Origin: CALNBC01 sp040768925 | Lineage (GTDB): Bacteria > Bacillota > Clostridia > Christensenellales > CALWSW01 | Direction of reading: 5' to 3' | DNA length: 64,000 nt | Assembly: GCA_040768925.1 (NCBI GenBank) | Contig: JAXGLZ010000003.1 | Coordinates: forward strand, 372,001-436,000 | Shown here: piece after piece, positions 32,063-41,874 of the stretch | How the letters are laid out: each line of letters begins with the position of its first letter | Numbering within the stretch: the stretch's first letter is position 1 | Position numbers and translations under genes: made by a program | Notes under the pieces: generated by a model | Database searches by the model: none | Told to the model about the DNA's origin: nothing | The model's input: only the letters and a program-made list of their open reading frames with translations

Positions 32063-32414
32063 AGTACGTCTGCCATCCTTCCTGCCGAAATACGCCGAGC
32101 TTTCATTGTTATTCTACTCGAAATTTGCAAAAAAGAAAACAATAACAATATTTTATCCACAAATGCAATTTCATATCTGCATAATCGGAACGCGCCATTA
32201 ATAATTGCCGGTCGCGTTCGATATCTAAACTGAATGGTCTTTGATCAAATGCCTGAACACATACGCGTATGTGCATAGGGCAGAAAAAACCTGCCGGAAT
32301 AACAGTGTTTGCGGGTTCGTTCCCGTCCGTCTTCACAGGATCAGGGGCGCTGCCCGCCCAAACGGTTTTGGTATTGGCCCGGCGGTAAAGAAAAGCAAGA
32401 AAGGTGGATCTTTT

Positions 32415-35400
32415 GTGGAGCAGCTGACGTTGTTTTTTTCGCTGTTATTTTTTTGCGCCTTCGCCATTTATCTGTTTTCCGGGGCGTATATGATCCATAT
32501 CAACTCGAAAGCGGCCTTGAACCGGGTGTTTTTTGCGATATGCGTTTCGCTGTGCTTCTGGTCTTTGGGATTTGCAATCGCGAACTCCGCCTCCACGGTC
32601 GAAATGTGCATCGTATGGAGAAGGGTTTCCGCCGTCGGCTGGGGCACCGTCTACAGCCTGCTGCTGCATTTTTTGCTGCTGCTCACCGGCGGCAGCCGTT
32701 CGCACAGACGGTGGAACCTGCGCTGGCTGCTGTATCTGCCCGCCGTTGTTTGCCTTTATTTCTTTGTCATTCACAACGAAACCGCGGTTGGCCAATACAA
32801 TCTGGTCAAAATGAGCTATGGCTGGATCAATACGTCGCATCAGGACGCCTTGTCGATGTTTTTCAATGTTTATTACATCGGCTATGTGCTTGCCGGGCTT
32901 GTCGTCGTCTGGCGGTGGAAACGCAGCTCGGGCGAGTTTGGCGTTCGCCGGCAGGCCAATTTGATTTTCCTTTCCATAGGCATCACCCTCTTGCTGGGGA
33001 GCTTGACGGATGTTGTTCTGAGCGCGACCCTCAAAGGGCCCGTTCCGCAAATGGCGCCCGTGTTTACCCTTTTGCCGGTCGGGGTCATTTACTATTGCAT
33101 GTGGCGCTATAGTCTGATGAAAAAACCAGCGCGCAGCGACGATGAGCTGATCCTCAACAGCGAAACCCGTTCAAAGCTGTATAACAATTTGGCCTTCGCG
33201 TTTTTAATCGGCGCGGTCGCCTGCGGCTTGGTCTACTTTCTGCCGCATATGGTGAATGGCGAAAAAAGCATGAAAGCCATGCTCTATACAAGCGGATTAT
33301 TGTTTTTTTTAGGCATCGCCACCCTGCTGACCCAGTTTGTAAAGAATGAAAAAGCGAAAGAAACGATCATCGTAACGGCCATGATCTTTAGCATTCCCGT
33401 CATCACCCTTCAATTTACTGACTATGCCAGCATAACGGTCTGGGTTTTTCCATTGGTGCTGATGGTCGCCTGCCTGCTGTTCAATACGCGTGTGCCTTTG
33501 ATTTTGCTGACCGTTGTATCGGTTGCCACCCAGGTGTTTGTTTGGATGCTCGCACCCCGGGGCGCGATAAACCTGGATGAATTCGACTATGTTATGAGGG
33601 CCAGCATTTTTGGCATTGCGTTTTTAGTGGGCTCCTTTGTGAACCGGACCTACGTCAAAAGAATGGAGGAAAATACTTACCAAATCAATTTCCAGGCGCT
33701 GATTTCGGCCGTCTCTTATGAATTTGTCAGCATCAGCCAAGGAAGTCTGGATGAAAAAATCAATGCGATGCTCGATAAGGTCGGCCGGTTTTTCCAAGTG
33801 GATCGAACCTATATTTTTCTGATCGATCAGCAGCAGCAAACCATGACTTATGCCTACGAGTGGTGCAACGGGGGAATCACTCCCGAAACCGAGGCGATCC
33901 AGGACGTCCCGCTGGATGTGTTTCCCTGGTGGATGGAGGGGCTCAATACCGACAAGCTGGTCTACATCGAGGACGTAAGCAAGCTTCCGGCGGAAGCCAG
34001 CGCAGAGAAAGAGCAGCTCACCCAGCAGGGGGTGAAATCCGCGGTTGTTATTCCCATCGAAGAAAACGGCGTGCTGTTGGGGTTTTTGGGCCTTGATTCC
34101 GTGGTGGCGATCAAAAAATGGTCCCGCTACCATATTGATCTGCTTAAAATCTTATCCAACCTGCTGACCGACGGCTTTATCAAAATCAGATCCGAAAAAG
34201 CGATTAAATACATGGCTTATTACGATCATTTGACGGGTCTTCCCAACCGCACCCTGTTTTCGGACCGCCTTGTTCAGGCGATTCATCTCGCCAAGCGAAC
34301 CGAGCGGTTTGTTGGCGTCGTATTCTTAGATCTGGACAGTTTTAAGACGATCAACGACACGATGGGGCACAGCGGCGGAGACGCCATTCTCAGGGAAGTT
34401 TCGAAGGGCTTGACACAGCGCCTGCGCAAAACGGATACCATTGCCCGCTTTGGCGGGGACGAGTTCTTGATCTTGGTCAACAATCTTGCGAATGAAATGG
34501 ATATGGCCAGAATTGCCGATAACATCATGGAGATGTTTGCGCATCCTTTCAATGTAGAGGATCAGGAGTTCTTTATTACCGGCAGCGCGGGCGTGGCCGT
34601 TTACCCCTTTGACGGAGAAGACGCGGAAACACTGATCAAAAACGCCGACATCGCAATGTATATCGCGAAGGAGCAGGGTAAAAACCAATATATATTGTGC
34701 ACCAACGATATGAAGGAAGAAGTGAAAAAGAATATCAGGCTCTCTAATCAACTGCACAGGGTGCAGGAGCGAAATGAGCTTGCCGTCTATTATCAGCCCC
34801 AGGTAAGGCTGAGCACGGGCGAGATCGTCGGGCTGGAGGCGCTGCTTCGCTGGCGGCATCCGGATATGGGGATGATCCCTCCCAAGGCGTTTATTCCGCT
34901 TGCCGAAATGAACGGCACGATCAACAGCATTGGTGAATGGGTGCTAAAAACAGCAGTCTATCAAAATAAACGCTGGCAGCAGATGGGGTTCCCCCATTTG
35001 CGCATTGCCGTCAATCTGTCTGTCATCCAATTCGGCAATCCGAACTTTGTCTCCAATATGGACAAACTCCTGAAGGAATCCGGCCTGGATCCCAAATACC
35101 TTGAGCTGGAGATTACAGAAAGCGTCGCAACGAAAGAAGGCACGCATATCGTAGAGGCTCTAAACAAGCTCAAACAGTTGGGCGTATCCATTTCCATCGA
35201 TGATTTCGGCACGGAATACTCCTCCCTCAACCGCCTGAAGGCGCTTCCCATCGACCGGATCAAAATCGATATGCAGTTTATTCAGGGGATTGAGAGAAGC
35301 GAAAAAGATCAGGCGATCACGAAGATCATCATCAATTTGGCAAAAAGCCTCGGGCTTGAGGTGTTGGCGGAGGGCGTGGAGACCATGCCCCAGCTCGAGT

Positions 35401-35519
35401 TCCTCAACCAGAAAATGTGCGATGATGTTCAAGGATTTTATTATTACAAACCGATGCCCGCGGACGAGATCGAGAAACTGTTCCACAGTTTTCAAGGCGC
35501 TTCAAAGGCCGGTTCGTAA
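32415..35519 (+). CDS. membrane-bound GGDEF-EAL cyclic-di-GMP protein
   Basis: About 1034 residues from a GTG at 32415 (AAAGGTGG upstream). Layout: seven membrane helices of the histidine-kinase-N-7TM type (about 1-225), a second set of helices (about 255-425), a GAF domain (about 440-590), GGDEF and EAL. The GGDEF domain is intact (FGGDEF at 679-684) and has the inhibitory I-site RKTD exactly five residues before it. The EAL domain begins LEALLRW (EAL at 808-810) and contains DDFGTEYSSLNRLKALPIDR. Both synthesis and breakdown of c-di-GMP are possible. It is divergent from the AraC gene, so that regulator may control it. Confidence 0.9.
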   Translation: MEQLTLFFSLLFFCAFAIYLFSGAYMIHINSKAALNRVFFAICVSLCFWSLGFAIANSASTVEMCIVWRRVSAVGWGTVYSLLLHFLLLLTGGSRSHRRWNLRWLLYLPAVVCLYFFVIHNETAVGQYNLVKMSYGWINTSHQDALSMFFNVYYIGYVLAGLVVVWRWKRSSGEFGVRRQANLIFLSIGITLLLGSLTDVVLSATLKGPVPQMAPVFTLLPVGVIYYCMWRYSLMKKPARSDDELILNSETRSKLYNNLAFAFLIGAVACGLVYFLPHMVNGEKSMKAMLYTSGLLFFLGIATLLTQFVKNEKAKETIIVTAMIFSIPVITLQFTDYASITVWVFPLVLMVACLLFNTRVPLILLTVVSVATQVFVWMLAPRGAINLDEFDYVMRASIFGIAFLVGSFVNRTYVKRMEENTYQINFQALISAVSYEFVSISQGSLDEKINAMLDKVGRFFQVDRTYIFLIDQQQQTMTYAYEWCNGGITPETEAIQDVPLDVFPWWMEGLNTDKLVYIEDVSKLPAEASAEKEQLTQQGVKSAVVIPIEENGVLLGFLGLDSVVAIKKWSRYHIDLLKILSNLLTDGFIKIRSEKAIKYMAYYDHLTGLPNRTLFSDRLVQAIHLAKRTERFVGVVFLDLDSFKTINDTMGHSGGDAILREVSKGLTQRLRKTDTIARFGGDEFLILVNNLANEMDMARIADNIMEMFAHPFNVEDQEFFITGSAGVAVYPFDGEDAETLIKNADIAMYIAKEQGKNQYILCTNDMKEEVKKNIRLSNQLHRVQERNELAVYYQPQVRLSTGEIVGLEALLRWRHPDMGMIPPKAFIPLAEMNGTINSIGEWVLKTAVYQNKRWQQMGFPHLRIAVNLSVIQFGNPNFVSNMDKLLKESGLDPKYLELEITESVATKEGTHIVEALNKLKQLGVSISIDDFGTEYSSLNRLKALPIDRIKIDMQFIQGIERSEKDQAITKIIINLAKSLGLEVLAEGVETMPQLEFLNQKMCDDVQGFYYYKPMPADEIEKLFHSFQGASKAGS

Positions 35520-35525
35520 GGCATA

Positions 35526-35563
35526 TAAAAAAACCTGCTGCCACGCGGTTTGCAGGTTTTTTG
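35526..35563 (+). terminator. terminator after the GGDEF-EAL gene
   Basis: AAAAAACCTGC and GCAGGTTTTTT flank a short loop, ending in a T tract. From here to 35861 (about 300 bp) I see no gene I can support. Confidence 0.85.
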
Positions 35564-35861
35564 CTGTTAAAACGATTAGTTATATTGAATGGCAAGACCC
35601 GCCCAATCAGGGCGTTTCGGCAGCAAAACAGAGATCGGGCAAACCCGCCCCACGTTGGCGGCCAGGGTGACGGCGGCGTTGCGGATATGCGGTGAAAACA
35701 GCGGCGCGTTTTTCGTGCCGGTCACCGCATTGGCCCGCGCGCCGCCGGCGCGGCCGCCTTCGGCGCCAGCCGGGCGGGCGTCTTGCTTTGCGATCCCCGG
35801 CCTTTGACCGATTCCGCATAATCTCACCCCCTGCGGGCAGCCTAAATCAGAGGTGAATCCC

Positions 35862-36002
35862 ATGAGCCCCAAGAAAAAACGGCTTGCCGCGGACGGGAAT
35901 CTCGAAAGGCCCGTTTCGGACGCGTATCCGGTGATCGACACCGACCTTGCGCGGGATAATATCGAGAACGACCTGCCCGACGCAGATCTGCGGGACCTAT
36001 GA
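35862..36002 (+). CDS. small hypothetical protein (46 residues)
   Basis: An ATG behind AGAGGTG (35850-35856) opens MSPKKKRLAADGNLERPVSD, AYPVIDTDLARDNIENDLPD and ADLRDL. The N-terminus is basic and the rest acidic. A terminator follows 5 bp after the stop, as expected for a real short gene. I do not recognise the family; the charge pattern is like that of small conserved clostridial proteins of unknown role. Confidence 0.6.
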   Translation: MSPKKKRLAADGNLERPVSDAYPVIDTDLARDNIENDLPDADLRDL

Positions 36003-36005
36003 TCC

Positions 36006-36353
36006 TTGCCGCCCAAACGGGCGGCTTATTCTTTTTGCGGGGCTGTGCGAAGCGCCGCAATCACCCTCCTATCATCCGCCAAAGAAAACGGAAAATGGCC
36101 GCGCAGCCGACCGCGAATCGAAAAATCCCTGCGTTTCCCCGCTTGGTTTGAATGGGAATATGGGCCTTACGCCGGAGCAGCCATAAAACCCATAACGCCG
36201 CCTCCATCCGTAACGCCGCCCCAGACGGATACTCTCCTCGACGTTCCTGCGACCGGCGGCGGCTCCCCGCTGTGGCTCGTTCTGATGGCGCCGGGCGCGC
36301 TGCTTGGCGCCCCGCCGCTGCTGCCGCGGCGCAGGCCGAAACGTGCAAGATAG
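36006..36353 (+). pseudogene. open frame ending in an LPXTG-like sorting signal
   Basis: The frame has no plausible start signal and its beginning overlaps a terminator, so the gene is probably decayed. Its end, however, looks like a wall-sorting signal: a Pro/Thr-rich linker (ITPPPSVTPPQTDTLL), VPATGG at codons 79-84, a hydrophobic stretch (SPLWLVLMAPGALLG) and a basic tail RRRPKRAR before the stop at 36351. It may be the 3' end of a surface protein gene whose front part was lost. Confidence 0.35.
36008..36036 (+). terminator. terminator after the 46-residue gene
   Basis: CCGCCC-AAAC-GGGCGG is followed by CTTATTCTTTTT. Confidence 0.82.
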
Positions 36354-36470
36354 AACGGGCGTATCCACGGCGCGTTCCTTCGACGCGCGTGCGGCAGCCC
36401 GAAAAGTTACAAAAAAAGCCGCTCGGCCGGGCAAATCGTTCCGGGTGAGGGCTTTTTTCTTTTATACCCG

Positions 36471-37508
36471 TCATACCCGCAAAGGGAGCGTCACGATAAA
36501 GCGCGCCCCCTCCCCCGGGCGGCTCTGCACGTCGATTCTGCCGTGGTGCAGATCGACAATGCGCTTTACGATGGGCAGCCCCAGGCCGCTGCCTTCCTTC
36601 AGGCGGGATGCGTCGCCTTGAAAGAATTGCTCGAAACTATGGGCTTTCGTTGCGTCGTCCATGCCGATGCCGTAGTCCGTTATTTTGATTTGGACGCCGT
36701 TCCCCATTTTTACCATCCGGATTTTCACCGTTCCGCCGTCATGGGAGAATTTGACCGCGTTATCGAGCAAATTGAACCATACCTGAAAGAGGAGTTCCTC
36801 GTCGCCTTCATAAAATAAGGGGCGCAGTTCAATGTCGAAAACGACCCCGCGATCGCTCCACGCGGGCTGCAGCGCCAGCACGGCCTGCCGGATCTGCTCG
36901 TCCAGCTGAAACCGCGTCGTCATCAGCGTGATTGCCTGGCTTTCCAGTTTGGACAGCCGCAGGATATTCGCTGTCAGGACGATCAGCCTTTGGCTTTCGC
37001 TTTCCAGTTTCTGGGCGTACTGGCGGCGTTCGCTTGCAGGCAGCGCGTCGTCGGCCAGCAGCTTTGCGTAACCGTGGATGATGGCAAGCGGGGTCTTAAA
37101 CTCGTGGGATACGTTCGCGATAAAGTCCTTCTTCATGATTTCGTTGCTTCTCAGCTCTTTTACCATGAGGTTAAAATCCCGCTCCAGGTCCCCGATTTCG
37201 TCCATCCGGCCGGACACCTTGACCTCGATGCCAAAATCGCCCTTGGCGATTTCTTGTGTGGCCTTGGATAAGGTGACGATCGGGGCGGCCGTTCGCCGGG
37301 AAAAGAAGGAGATCAAAAAGACGCTGCTGACGATGGTGAACACCGGCACCAGAAAATCCCTCAGCCGCAGAGCCAACCCGCGGTTTTCCGCCAGCATCTC
37401 CGGGAACAGATAATGCCCGGTCAAAAAGGTCAGCAGGGTCGCCGCAACCGTGGAGGCCGCCACGATCAAAAACATGGTGAGCGCGAATCGCATATAAAGC
37501 TTTTTCAT
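36471..37508 (-). CDS. sensor histidine kinase
   Basis: A 345-residue membrane kinase: helix 1 at about 8-30, helix 2 at about 52-70, a HAMP domain (about 71-125), the phospho-acceptor box NVSHEFKTPLAIIHGY with H135, and the ATPase domain with N box FNLLDNAVKFS, G1 DYGIGM and G2 GSGLGLPIVKRIV. The short extracytoplasmic loop (about 20 residues) is typical of kinases that sense within the membrane or through an ABC transporter. Its ATG overlaps the response regulator stop by 4 bp. It is divergent from a MacAB-type exporter, the likely target. Confidence 0.93.
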   Translation of the reverse strand: MKKLYMRFALTMFLIVAASTVAATLLTFLTGHYLFPEMLAENRGLALRLRDFLVPVFTIVSSVFLISFFSRRTAAPIVTLSKATQEIAKGDFGIEVKVSGRMDEIGDLERDFNLMVKELRSNEIMKKDFIANVSHEFKTPLAIIHGYAKLLADDALPASERRQYAQKLESESQRLIVLTANILRLSKLESQAITLMTTRFQLDEQIRQAVLALQPAWSDRGVVFDIELRPLFYEGDEELLFQVWFNLLDNAVKFSHDGGTVKIRMVKMGNGVQIKITDYGIGMDDATKAHSFEQFFQGDASRLKEGSGLGLPIVKRIVDLHHGRIDVQSRPGEGARFIVTLPLRV

Positions 37509-38179
37509 GATGAGAGCACCGCCCGATACCCCAGTCCCCGCACGGTTTCTATGGTGAAATTGTCATACTCCGCAAACCGCTCCCGCAGCCGCTTGATGTG
37601 AACGTCCACGGTGCGGGGGTCGGTTTCGCTGTCATACCCCCATATTTCGTCCATCAGCGCCCGGCGGGTAAAAATCCTGCCGGGGTAAGACAGCAGCATC
37701 TGCAGCAGGAAAAACTCCTTTTGGGGCAGGACCTTGATGTCCTCTCCCTTAGCCGCGGTCAGCGATTCCTGGTTCAGAGTCATTCCGCCGACGTTCAGAA
37801 TGTGGTTCTCCACAATGCTGGAACGGCGGAGAAGCGCCTCCACCCGAAGGAGCATTTCCTCCATATTGATCGGTTTGATCATATAATCGTCCGCGCCTTT
37901 TTTAAAGCCCGTGCGCTTGTCCTCCATGCTCCCCTTTGCCGTGACGATGAGGATGGGGATCCTGATTTTCGCGCTGCGCAATTCGCCGGTCAACTCGTAG
38001 CCGTCCATTCTGGGCATCATAATGTCGGCGACGATCAGGTGAATGGCGGTCTTGTCGAGCACGGCCAGGGCTTCCTCGCCGTCCGCGGCTTCAAACACCC
38101 TGTAGCCCGCGCGGTCCAGGTGGATCTTCATGAGTTTGCGAAGGCTTTCGTTGTCTTCCACGATCAGGACGTTGATCAC
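37505..38179 (-). CDS. OmpR/PhoB-family response regulator
   Basis: A 224-residue regulator from a GTG at 38179 behind AAAGGGGGTG. The receiver domain shows E8-D9, the phosphorylation site D52 (VADIMMPRMDGY) and the conserved K in VTAKGSM. The C-terminal winged helix (about 125-224) ends with GYDSETDPRTVDVHIKRLRE and VRGLGYRAVL. An in-frame ATG further upstream is unlikely because the receiver normally begins at INVLIVEDN. It forms an operon with the kinase, and the shared upstream region contains repeated half-sites, probably its own binding sites. Confidence 0.93.
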   Translation of the reverse strand: MINVLIVEDNESLRKLMKIHLDRAGYRVFEAADGEEALAVLDKTAIHLIVADIMMPRMDGYELTGELRSAKIRIPILIVTAKGSMEDKRTGFKKGADDYMIKPINMEEMLLRVEALLRRSSIVENHILNVGGMTLNQESLTAAKGEDIKVLPQKEFFLLQMLLSYPGRIFTRRALMDEIWGYDSETDPRTVDVHIKRLRERFAEYDNFTIETVRGLGYRAVLSS

Positions 38180-38247
38180 GGCCGCACACCCCCTTTTATG
38201 GATTATACCATACGATTCCCGTTGTTTAACGATCATACGGCGGGAAT

Positions 38248-38303
38248 GTGAACCGAATATGAACGCCGTGGTTCGTTTATGGTTCACGAAGGGAGGATAT
38301 ACT
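38248..38303 (+). promoter_or_regulatory. putative response-regulator operator and promoter of the exporter operon
   Basis: GTGAACC (38248-38254), TGAAC (38260-38264), TGGTTC (38269-38274) and GGTTCAC (38281-38287) form an array of related half-sites in mirrored order, upstream of TATACT (38298-38303). The -35 region is poor, which fits an activated promoter. Confidence 0.58.
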
Positions 38304-38334
38304 CCTGCCTGTATGAATCACAAGGAGGTTCGGC

Positions 38335-40008
38335 ATGAATCAGCCCAAAACCGCAAACCAACCTAAAAGGAAAAGAAAATGGCCCTGGATCACAATCCTT
38401 GTGCTGGCCGTGCTGTCGATCGTCATCATCGGCATTACAAGGAGAAGGCCGGCCTCTGCGCTCAACATCCGCTCCGCGGTCGCGGAAACGGGCAGCTTGT
38501 CCATGACGGTGGTGGGCACGGGCAATCTGGAATACGACGACGCCGTTGACATCAAGATCCCTTCCGGCGTCACGATCGACGAGGTGCTGGCGAAAAGCGG
38601 CGATACGGTGTCCGCCGGGGACACGCTGGCCACGGTAAACGCCCTTTCCCTGAAGCAGGAGATCGAATCCGTCCGCAGCCGGATCAACACGCTGGACAGG
38701 AGCGTCAACAGCGCGAAGAACGGCCCAAAAACCGAAACCGTCAAGGCCAATGTGAATGGCCGGGTCAAGCGGATCTACGCCCAGAAGGGCGACGAAGCCC
38801 TGGGCGTTTATTTGGAAAACGGCGCGCTGCTGCTGCTCTCTTTGGACGAAAAGATGGCGGTGGACTTTGAGGGAACAGCCGAGTTATCCGTCGGGGACAA
38901 GGTGAACGTCGTGCTGGAAAACGGCGGCGTCAAAGAAGGCGCCGTGGAAAAGGCGGACGGCGGAAAGTACACCGTCACCCTGACCGACAACGGGCCCAAG
39001 CTCGACGAACCGGTGGCGGTCCAAAGCAAAAACGGCGATGTTCTGGGAACCGGAACGCTGTACATCCACCAGCCCATCGAGGTCGTCGCAACGCAGGGCA
39101 AGGTGGAGACCATCCATGTGTCCGAAAACGAAAAGGTGAGCAGCGGAAAGACCCTCGTCACGCTGGAGGACCTCCCCCCTTCCGCGGAGTACGAGCAGCT
39201 TCTTTCCGACCGCGCGGAACTGCTGGATAAGCTGGACGGCCTGCTCGCGCTGTCAAAAACGAATGCGGTTACCGCCGAATTCAACGGCGTTATTATGAGC
39301 GTAAATCTTGAGGAAGGAAAAACGGCGGGCAGCAGCTCCGGCGCAGCCGGCAGTTCCGCAGGCAGCACCGCGTCAAGCGCCGCGGGCGCTTATTCGGGAA
39401 CCGCCTCCGCCTCCTCTTCTTCCGTTCAAGCCTCTGACGGCGATTCGGGCGAAACCATGGTGACCGCTTTTACGGCGGCCCCCGCGGAAAGCGTCGTGCT
39501 TTCCGTCAATGTGGACGAGCTGGACATCCTCTCCATCCAAAACGGCATGGAGGCGGAAATCACCTTCGACGCGATCCCCGACCGCACTTTCGGCGGAAAA
39601 ATCGTAAAAATCTCCGATTCCGCAACGGCGGGCGGCGGCGTGGCCAAATACCCCGTCAAAGTGCGCATCCCCAGGGATAACGCGATGCGGGCGGGCATGA
39701 ACGCCACCGCGACGATCCTGGCCGAGAAAAAAGAGAATATCCTGCTGCTCCCCGTCGTGGCGCTGCAGGAAAGCGGCGGACGGGTGTATGTATATACCCG
39801 GCAAAACGCCGAAACCGGCGAGCTTTCGGGCGAGGCTGACGTTCAAACCGGCAGTTCGGACGGCGAAAACGTGGAGATCGTGACCGGCCTTTCCGCAGGC
39901 AGCACGGTGTATTACAGGGCGGCCTCCGGCGAAACCCCGACGGGTTTTGGAATGGGCGGCGGATTCAGGAGCGGCAGCGGCTTTGGCAGCGGCGGCGGTC
40001 AGGAGTAA
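38335..40008 (+). CDS. membrane fusion protein of a MacAB-type exporter
   Basis: A 557-residue periplasmic-adaptor-type protein with one membrane helix (about 17-36), paired lipoyl-like half-motifs (GVTIDEVLAKSGDTVSAGDT and VEFNGVIMSV-like later), an interposed beta region unique to Gram-positive adaptors, a low-complexity Ser/Ala/Gly stretch at about 322-365, and a C-terminal beta-barrel region (VKVRIPRDNAMRAGMNATAT). The tail is Gly/Ser-rich. AAGGAGG precedes the ATG. In Gram-positive bacteria such proteins work with MacB-like ABC transporters to export peptides, antibiotics or lipids. Confidence 0.87.
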   Translation: MNQPKTANQPKRKRKWPWITILVLAVLSIVIIGITRRRPASALNIRSAVAETGSLSMTVVGTGNLEYDDAVDIKIPSGVTIDEVLAKSGDTVSAGDTLATVNALSLKQEIESVRSRINTLDRSVNSAKNGPKTETVKANVNGRVKRIYAQKGDEALGVYLENGALLLLSLDEKMAVDFEGTAELSVGDKVNVVLENGGVKEGAVEKADGGKYTVTLTDNGPKLDEPVAVQSKNGDVLGTGTLYIHQPIEVVATQGKVETIHVSENEKVSSGKTLVTLEDLPPSAEYEQLLSDRAELLDKLDGLLALSKTNAVTAEFNGVIMSVNLEEGKTAGSSSGAAGSSAGSTASSAAGAYSGTASASSSSVQASDGDSGETMVTAFTAAPAESVVLSVNVDELDILSIQNGMEAEITFDAIPDRTFGGKIVKISDSATAGGGVAKYPVKVRIPRDNAMRAGMNATATILAEKKENILLLPVVALQESGGRVYVYTRQNAETGELSGEADVQTGSSDGENVEIVTGLSAGSTVYYRAASGETPTGFGMGGGFRSGSGFGSGGGQE

Positions 40009-40012
40009 GGCG

Positions 40013-40684
40013 ATGATCCGGCTGAACGACGTATCAAAAATCTATCATATCGGCGGGCAGGAGGTCCGCGCCCTCGACCGGGCGTCCCTTTCCATAGACG
40101 GCGGGGAGTTCGTCAGCATCATCGGCCCGTCGGGGAGCGGAAAATCCACGATGATGAACATCATCGGCTGCCTGGACGTGGCGGACAGCGGCGAATACAT
40201 TCTGGACGGCCAGTCTATCGAGCAATATTCCGAAGCCGAGCTCGCCCGTATCCGCAACCGCAAGATCGGCTTCATTTTTCAGGGGTTCAACCTGCTCTCA
40301 CGGCTGACGGCCGAGGCCAACGTCGAGCTGCCGCTGATCTATCAGCGCGTCGGCCTGGCCGAGCGCAGGCGCCGCGTCGCCGAGGCGCTGGAGCGGGTGG
40401 AACTGTATGACCGCAGAAAGCACAAGCCTGCGGAACTGTCCGGCGGGCAGCAGCAGCGCGTCGCGATCGCCCGGGCGCTGGTCACCCAGCCCACCCTCCT
40501 GCTGGCCGACGAGCCCACCGGCAACCTCGACTCCAAAACAGGCGACGAGATCATCCGCCTGTTCCACGAGCTGCACAAAAGCGGGAACACCATTGTGCTG
40601 ATCACCCACAACAGCAACGTGGCGAATCAGGCGGAGCGCAGGGTCCACATTCTGGACGGCCGCGTTCACGAGGAGGAAGCATGA
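40013..40684 (+). CDS. ABC transporter ATP-binding protein (MacB/LolD type)
   Basis: A 223-residue ATPase with Walker A GPSGSGKST (38-46), Q-loop FIFQGFNLL, signature LSGGQQQRVAIARAL, Walker B LLADEPTGNLD and the H-loop ITHNSN. The LTAEANVELPLIYQ stretch is typical of the LolD/MacB group. The ATG at 40013 lies 4 bp after the adaptor stop behind AGGAG. The gene overlaps the permease by 4 bp. Confidence 0.95.
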   Translation: MIRLNDVSKIYHIGGQEVRALDRASLSIDGGEFVSIIGPSGSGKSTMMNIIGCLDVADSGEYILDGQSIEQYSEAELARIRNRKIGFIFQGFNLLSRLTAEANVELPLIYQRVGLAERRRRVAEALERVELYDRRKHKPAELSGGQQQRVAIARALVTQPTLLLADEPTGNLDSKTGDEIIRLFHELHKSGNTIVLITHNSNVANQAERRVHILDGRVHEEEA

Positions 40685-41862
40685 TTTTACAATCCGTCAA
40701 AATGGCCCTTGAGGCCATCTCCTCGAACAAAATACGTTCCTTTTTGACGATGCTGGGCATCATCATCGGGGTGATCGCCCTGGTGGTGCTGGTTTCCCTC
40801 GTCAGCAGCGCCACCACCTCCATCACGGACCAGGTTTCCAGCCTGGGCAGCAATCTGCTTTCCGTCACCATCCGCGACGACAAGGGCAATCCCCTTCACC
40901 TTGAAGATCTGTCCGAAATCGCCGCGCGCCCTGAAATCGCCGCGGTCGCGCCCATGGGGCAGATCGCCGCGACCGCGAAAAACGGCTATACCGACAAAGC
41001 CGCCACCGTTTACGGCACCACCCCGGCGTATTGCGAGATCCGGGGGCTGGAAGTGGAATATGGCCGCTTCCTGCGCACGACGGACGTGGAAAACAGCTCC
41101 TATGTGGCCATCCTCAGCCATGACGCGGCTATGGACCTCTTCGGCAAAACCGACATCGCGGGCGAGAAGGTCTCCCTGGACGGGCGGAGCTTCCGCATCG
41201 TGGGCGTCCTCAAGGAGGACAATTCCATGATGAGCATGATGGGCAGCAGCATCGCGGCTTACGTTCCCTATACCGTCGCGATGCGGATGTCCAACTCGAT
41301 TTCCGGCGTCGCCGCCTTTTATGCCTCCTCCGCCAACCCAAGCAGCATGGATTACGCCGAAGGGGCGCTGACCGCCATGATGATGAGCCGCTTCAAGCAG
41401 GACGAGGACGCCTTCACCATCTTCAACCAGTCCGCGGTCATGGACGCGCTGGACAGCATCACCGACATGCTCTCCTATCTTTTGGGCGGCATCGCGGCCA
41501 TCTCCCTGCTGGTGGGCGGCATCGGCATCATGAACATCATGCTGGTGTCCGTCACCGAGCGGACCCGGGAAATCGGCATCCGCAAGGCGATCGGGGCCGG
41601 CCGTGGCAGCATCATGATGCAGTTCCTCATCGAGGCATTGGTCTTAAGCCTGATGGGCTGCGCCATCGGCATCGCCGTTTCGTGGCTGCTGATCCAGATT
41701 GCCACGCTGGCGGCCGGCGGCGTGCTGACCTTTACCTTGTCCGCCGGCGTCGTCGGCGTCGCCGTGGCCTTCGCCATCGCCATCGGCGTGCTGTTTGGGC
41801 TTTATCCCGCCAACAAAGCGGCCAAAAAGCACCCCATAGAAGCCTTGCGGTACGAAGGGTAA
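40681..41862 (+). CDS. ABC transporter permease (MacB/FtsX type)
   Basis: A 393-residue permease with one N-terminal helix (RSFLTMLGIIIGVIALVVLV), a large extracytoplasmic MacB-PCD domain (about 50-265) and three C-terminal helices with the FtsX signature GGIGIMNIMLVSVTERTREI and GIRKAIGAG. The ATGA overlap with the ATPase gene implies coupled translation. With the adaptor and ATPase it makes a complete exporter under control of the divergent two-component system. The substrate is unknown; antimicrobial peptides are common for this arrangement. Confidence 0.95.
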   Translation: MILQSVKMALEAISSNKIRSFLTMLGIIIGVIALVVLVSLVSSATTSITDQVSSLGSNLLSVTIRDDKGNPLHLEDLSEIAARPEIAAVAPMGQIAATAKNGYTDKAATVYGTTPAYCEIRGLEVEYGRFLRTTDVENSSYVAILSHDAAMDLFGKTDIAGEKVSLDGRSFRIVGVLKEDNSMMSMMGSSIAAYVPYTVAMRMSNSISGVAAFYASSANPSSMDYAEGALTAMMMSRFKQDEDAFTIFNQSAVMDALDSITDMLSYLLGGIAAISLLVGGIGIMNIMLVSVTERTREIGIRKAIGAGRGSIMMQFLIEALVLSLMGCAIGIAVSWLLIQIATLAAGGVLTFTLSAGVVGVAVAFAIAIGVLFGLYPANKAAKKHPIEALRYEG

Positions 41863-41874
41863 GCCTATCGGTCC

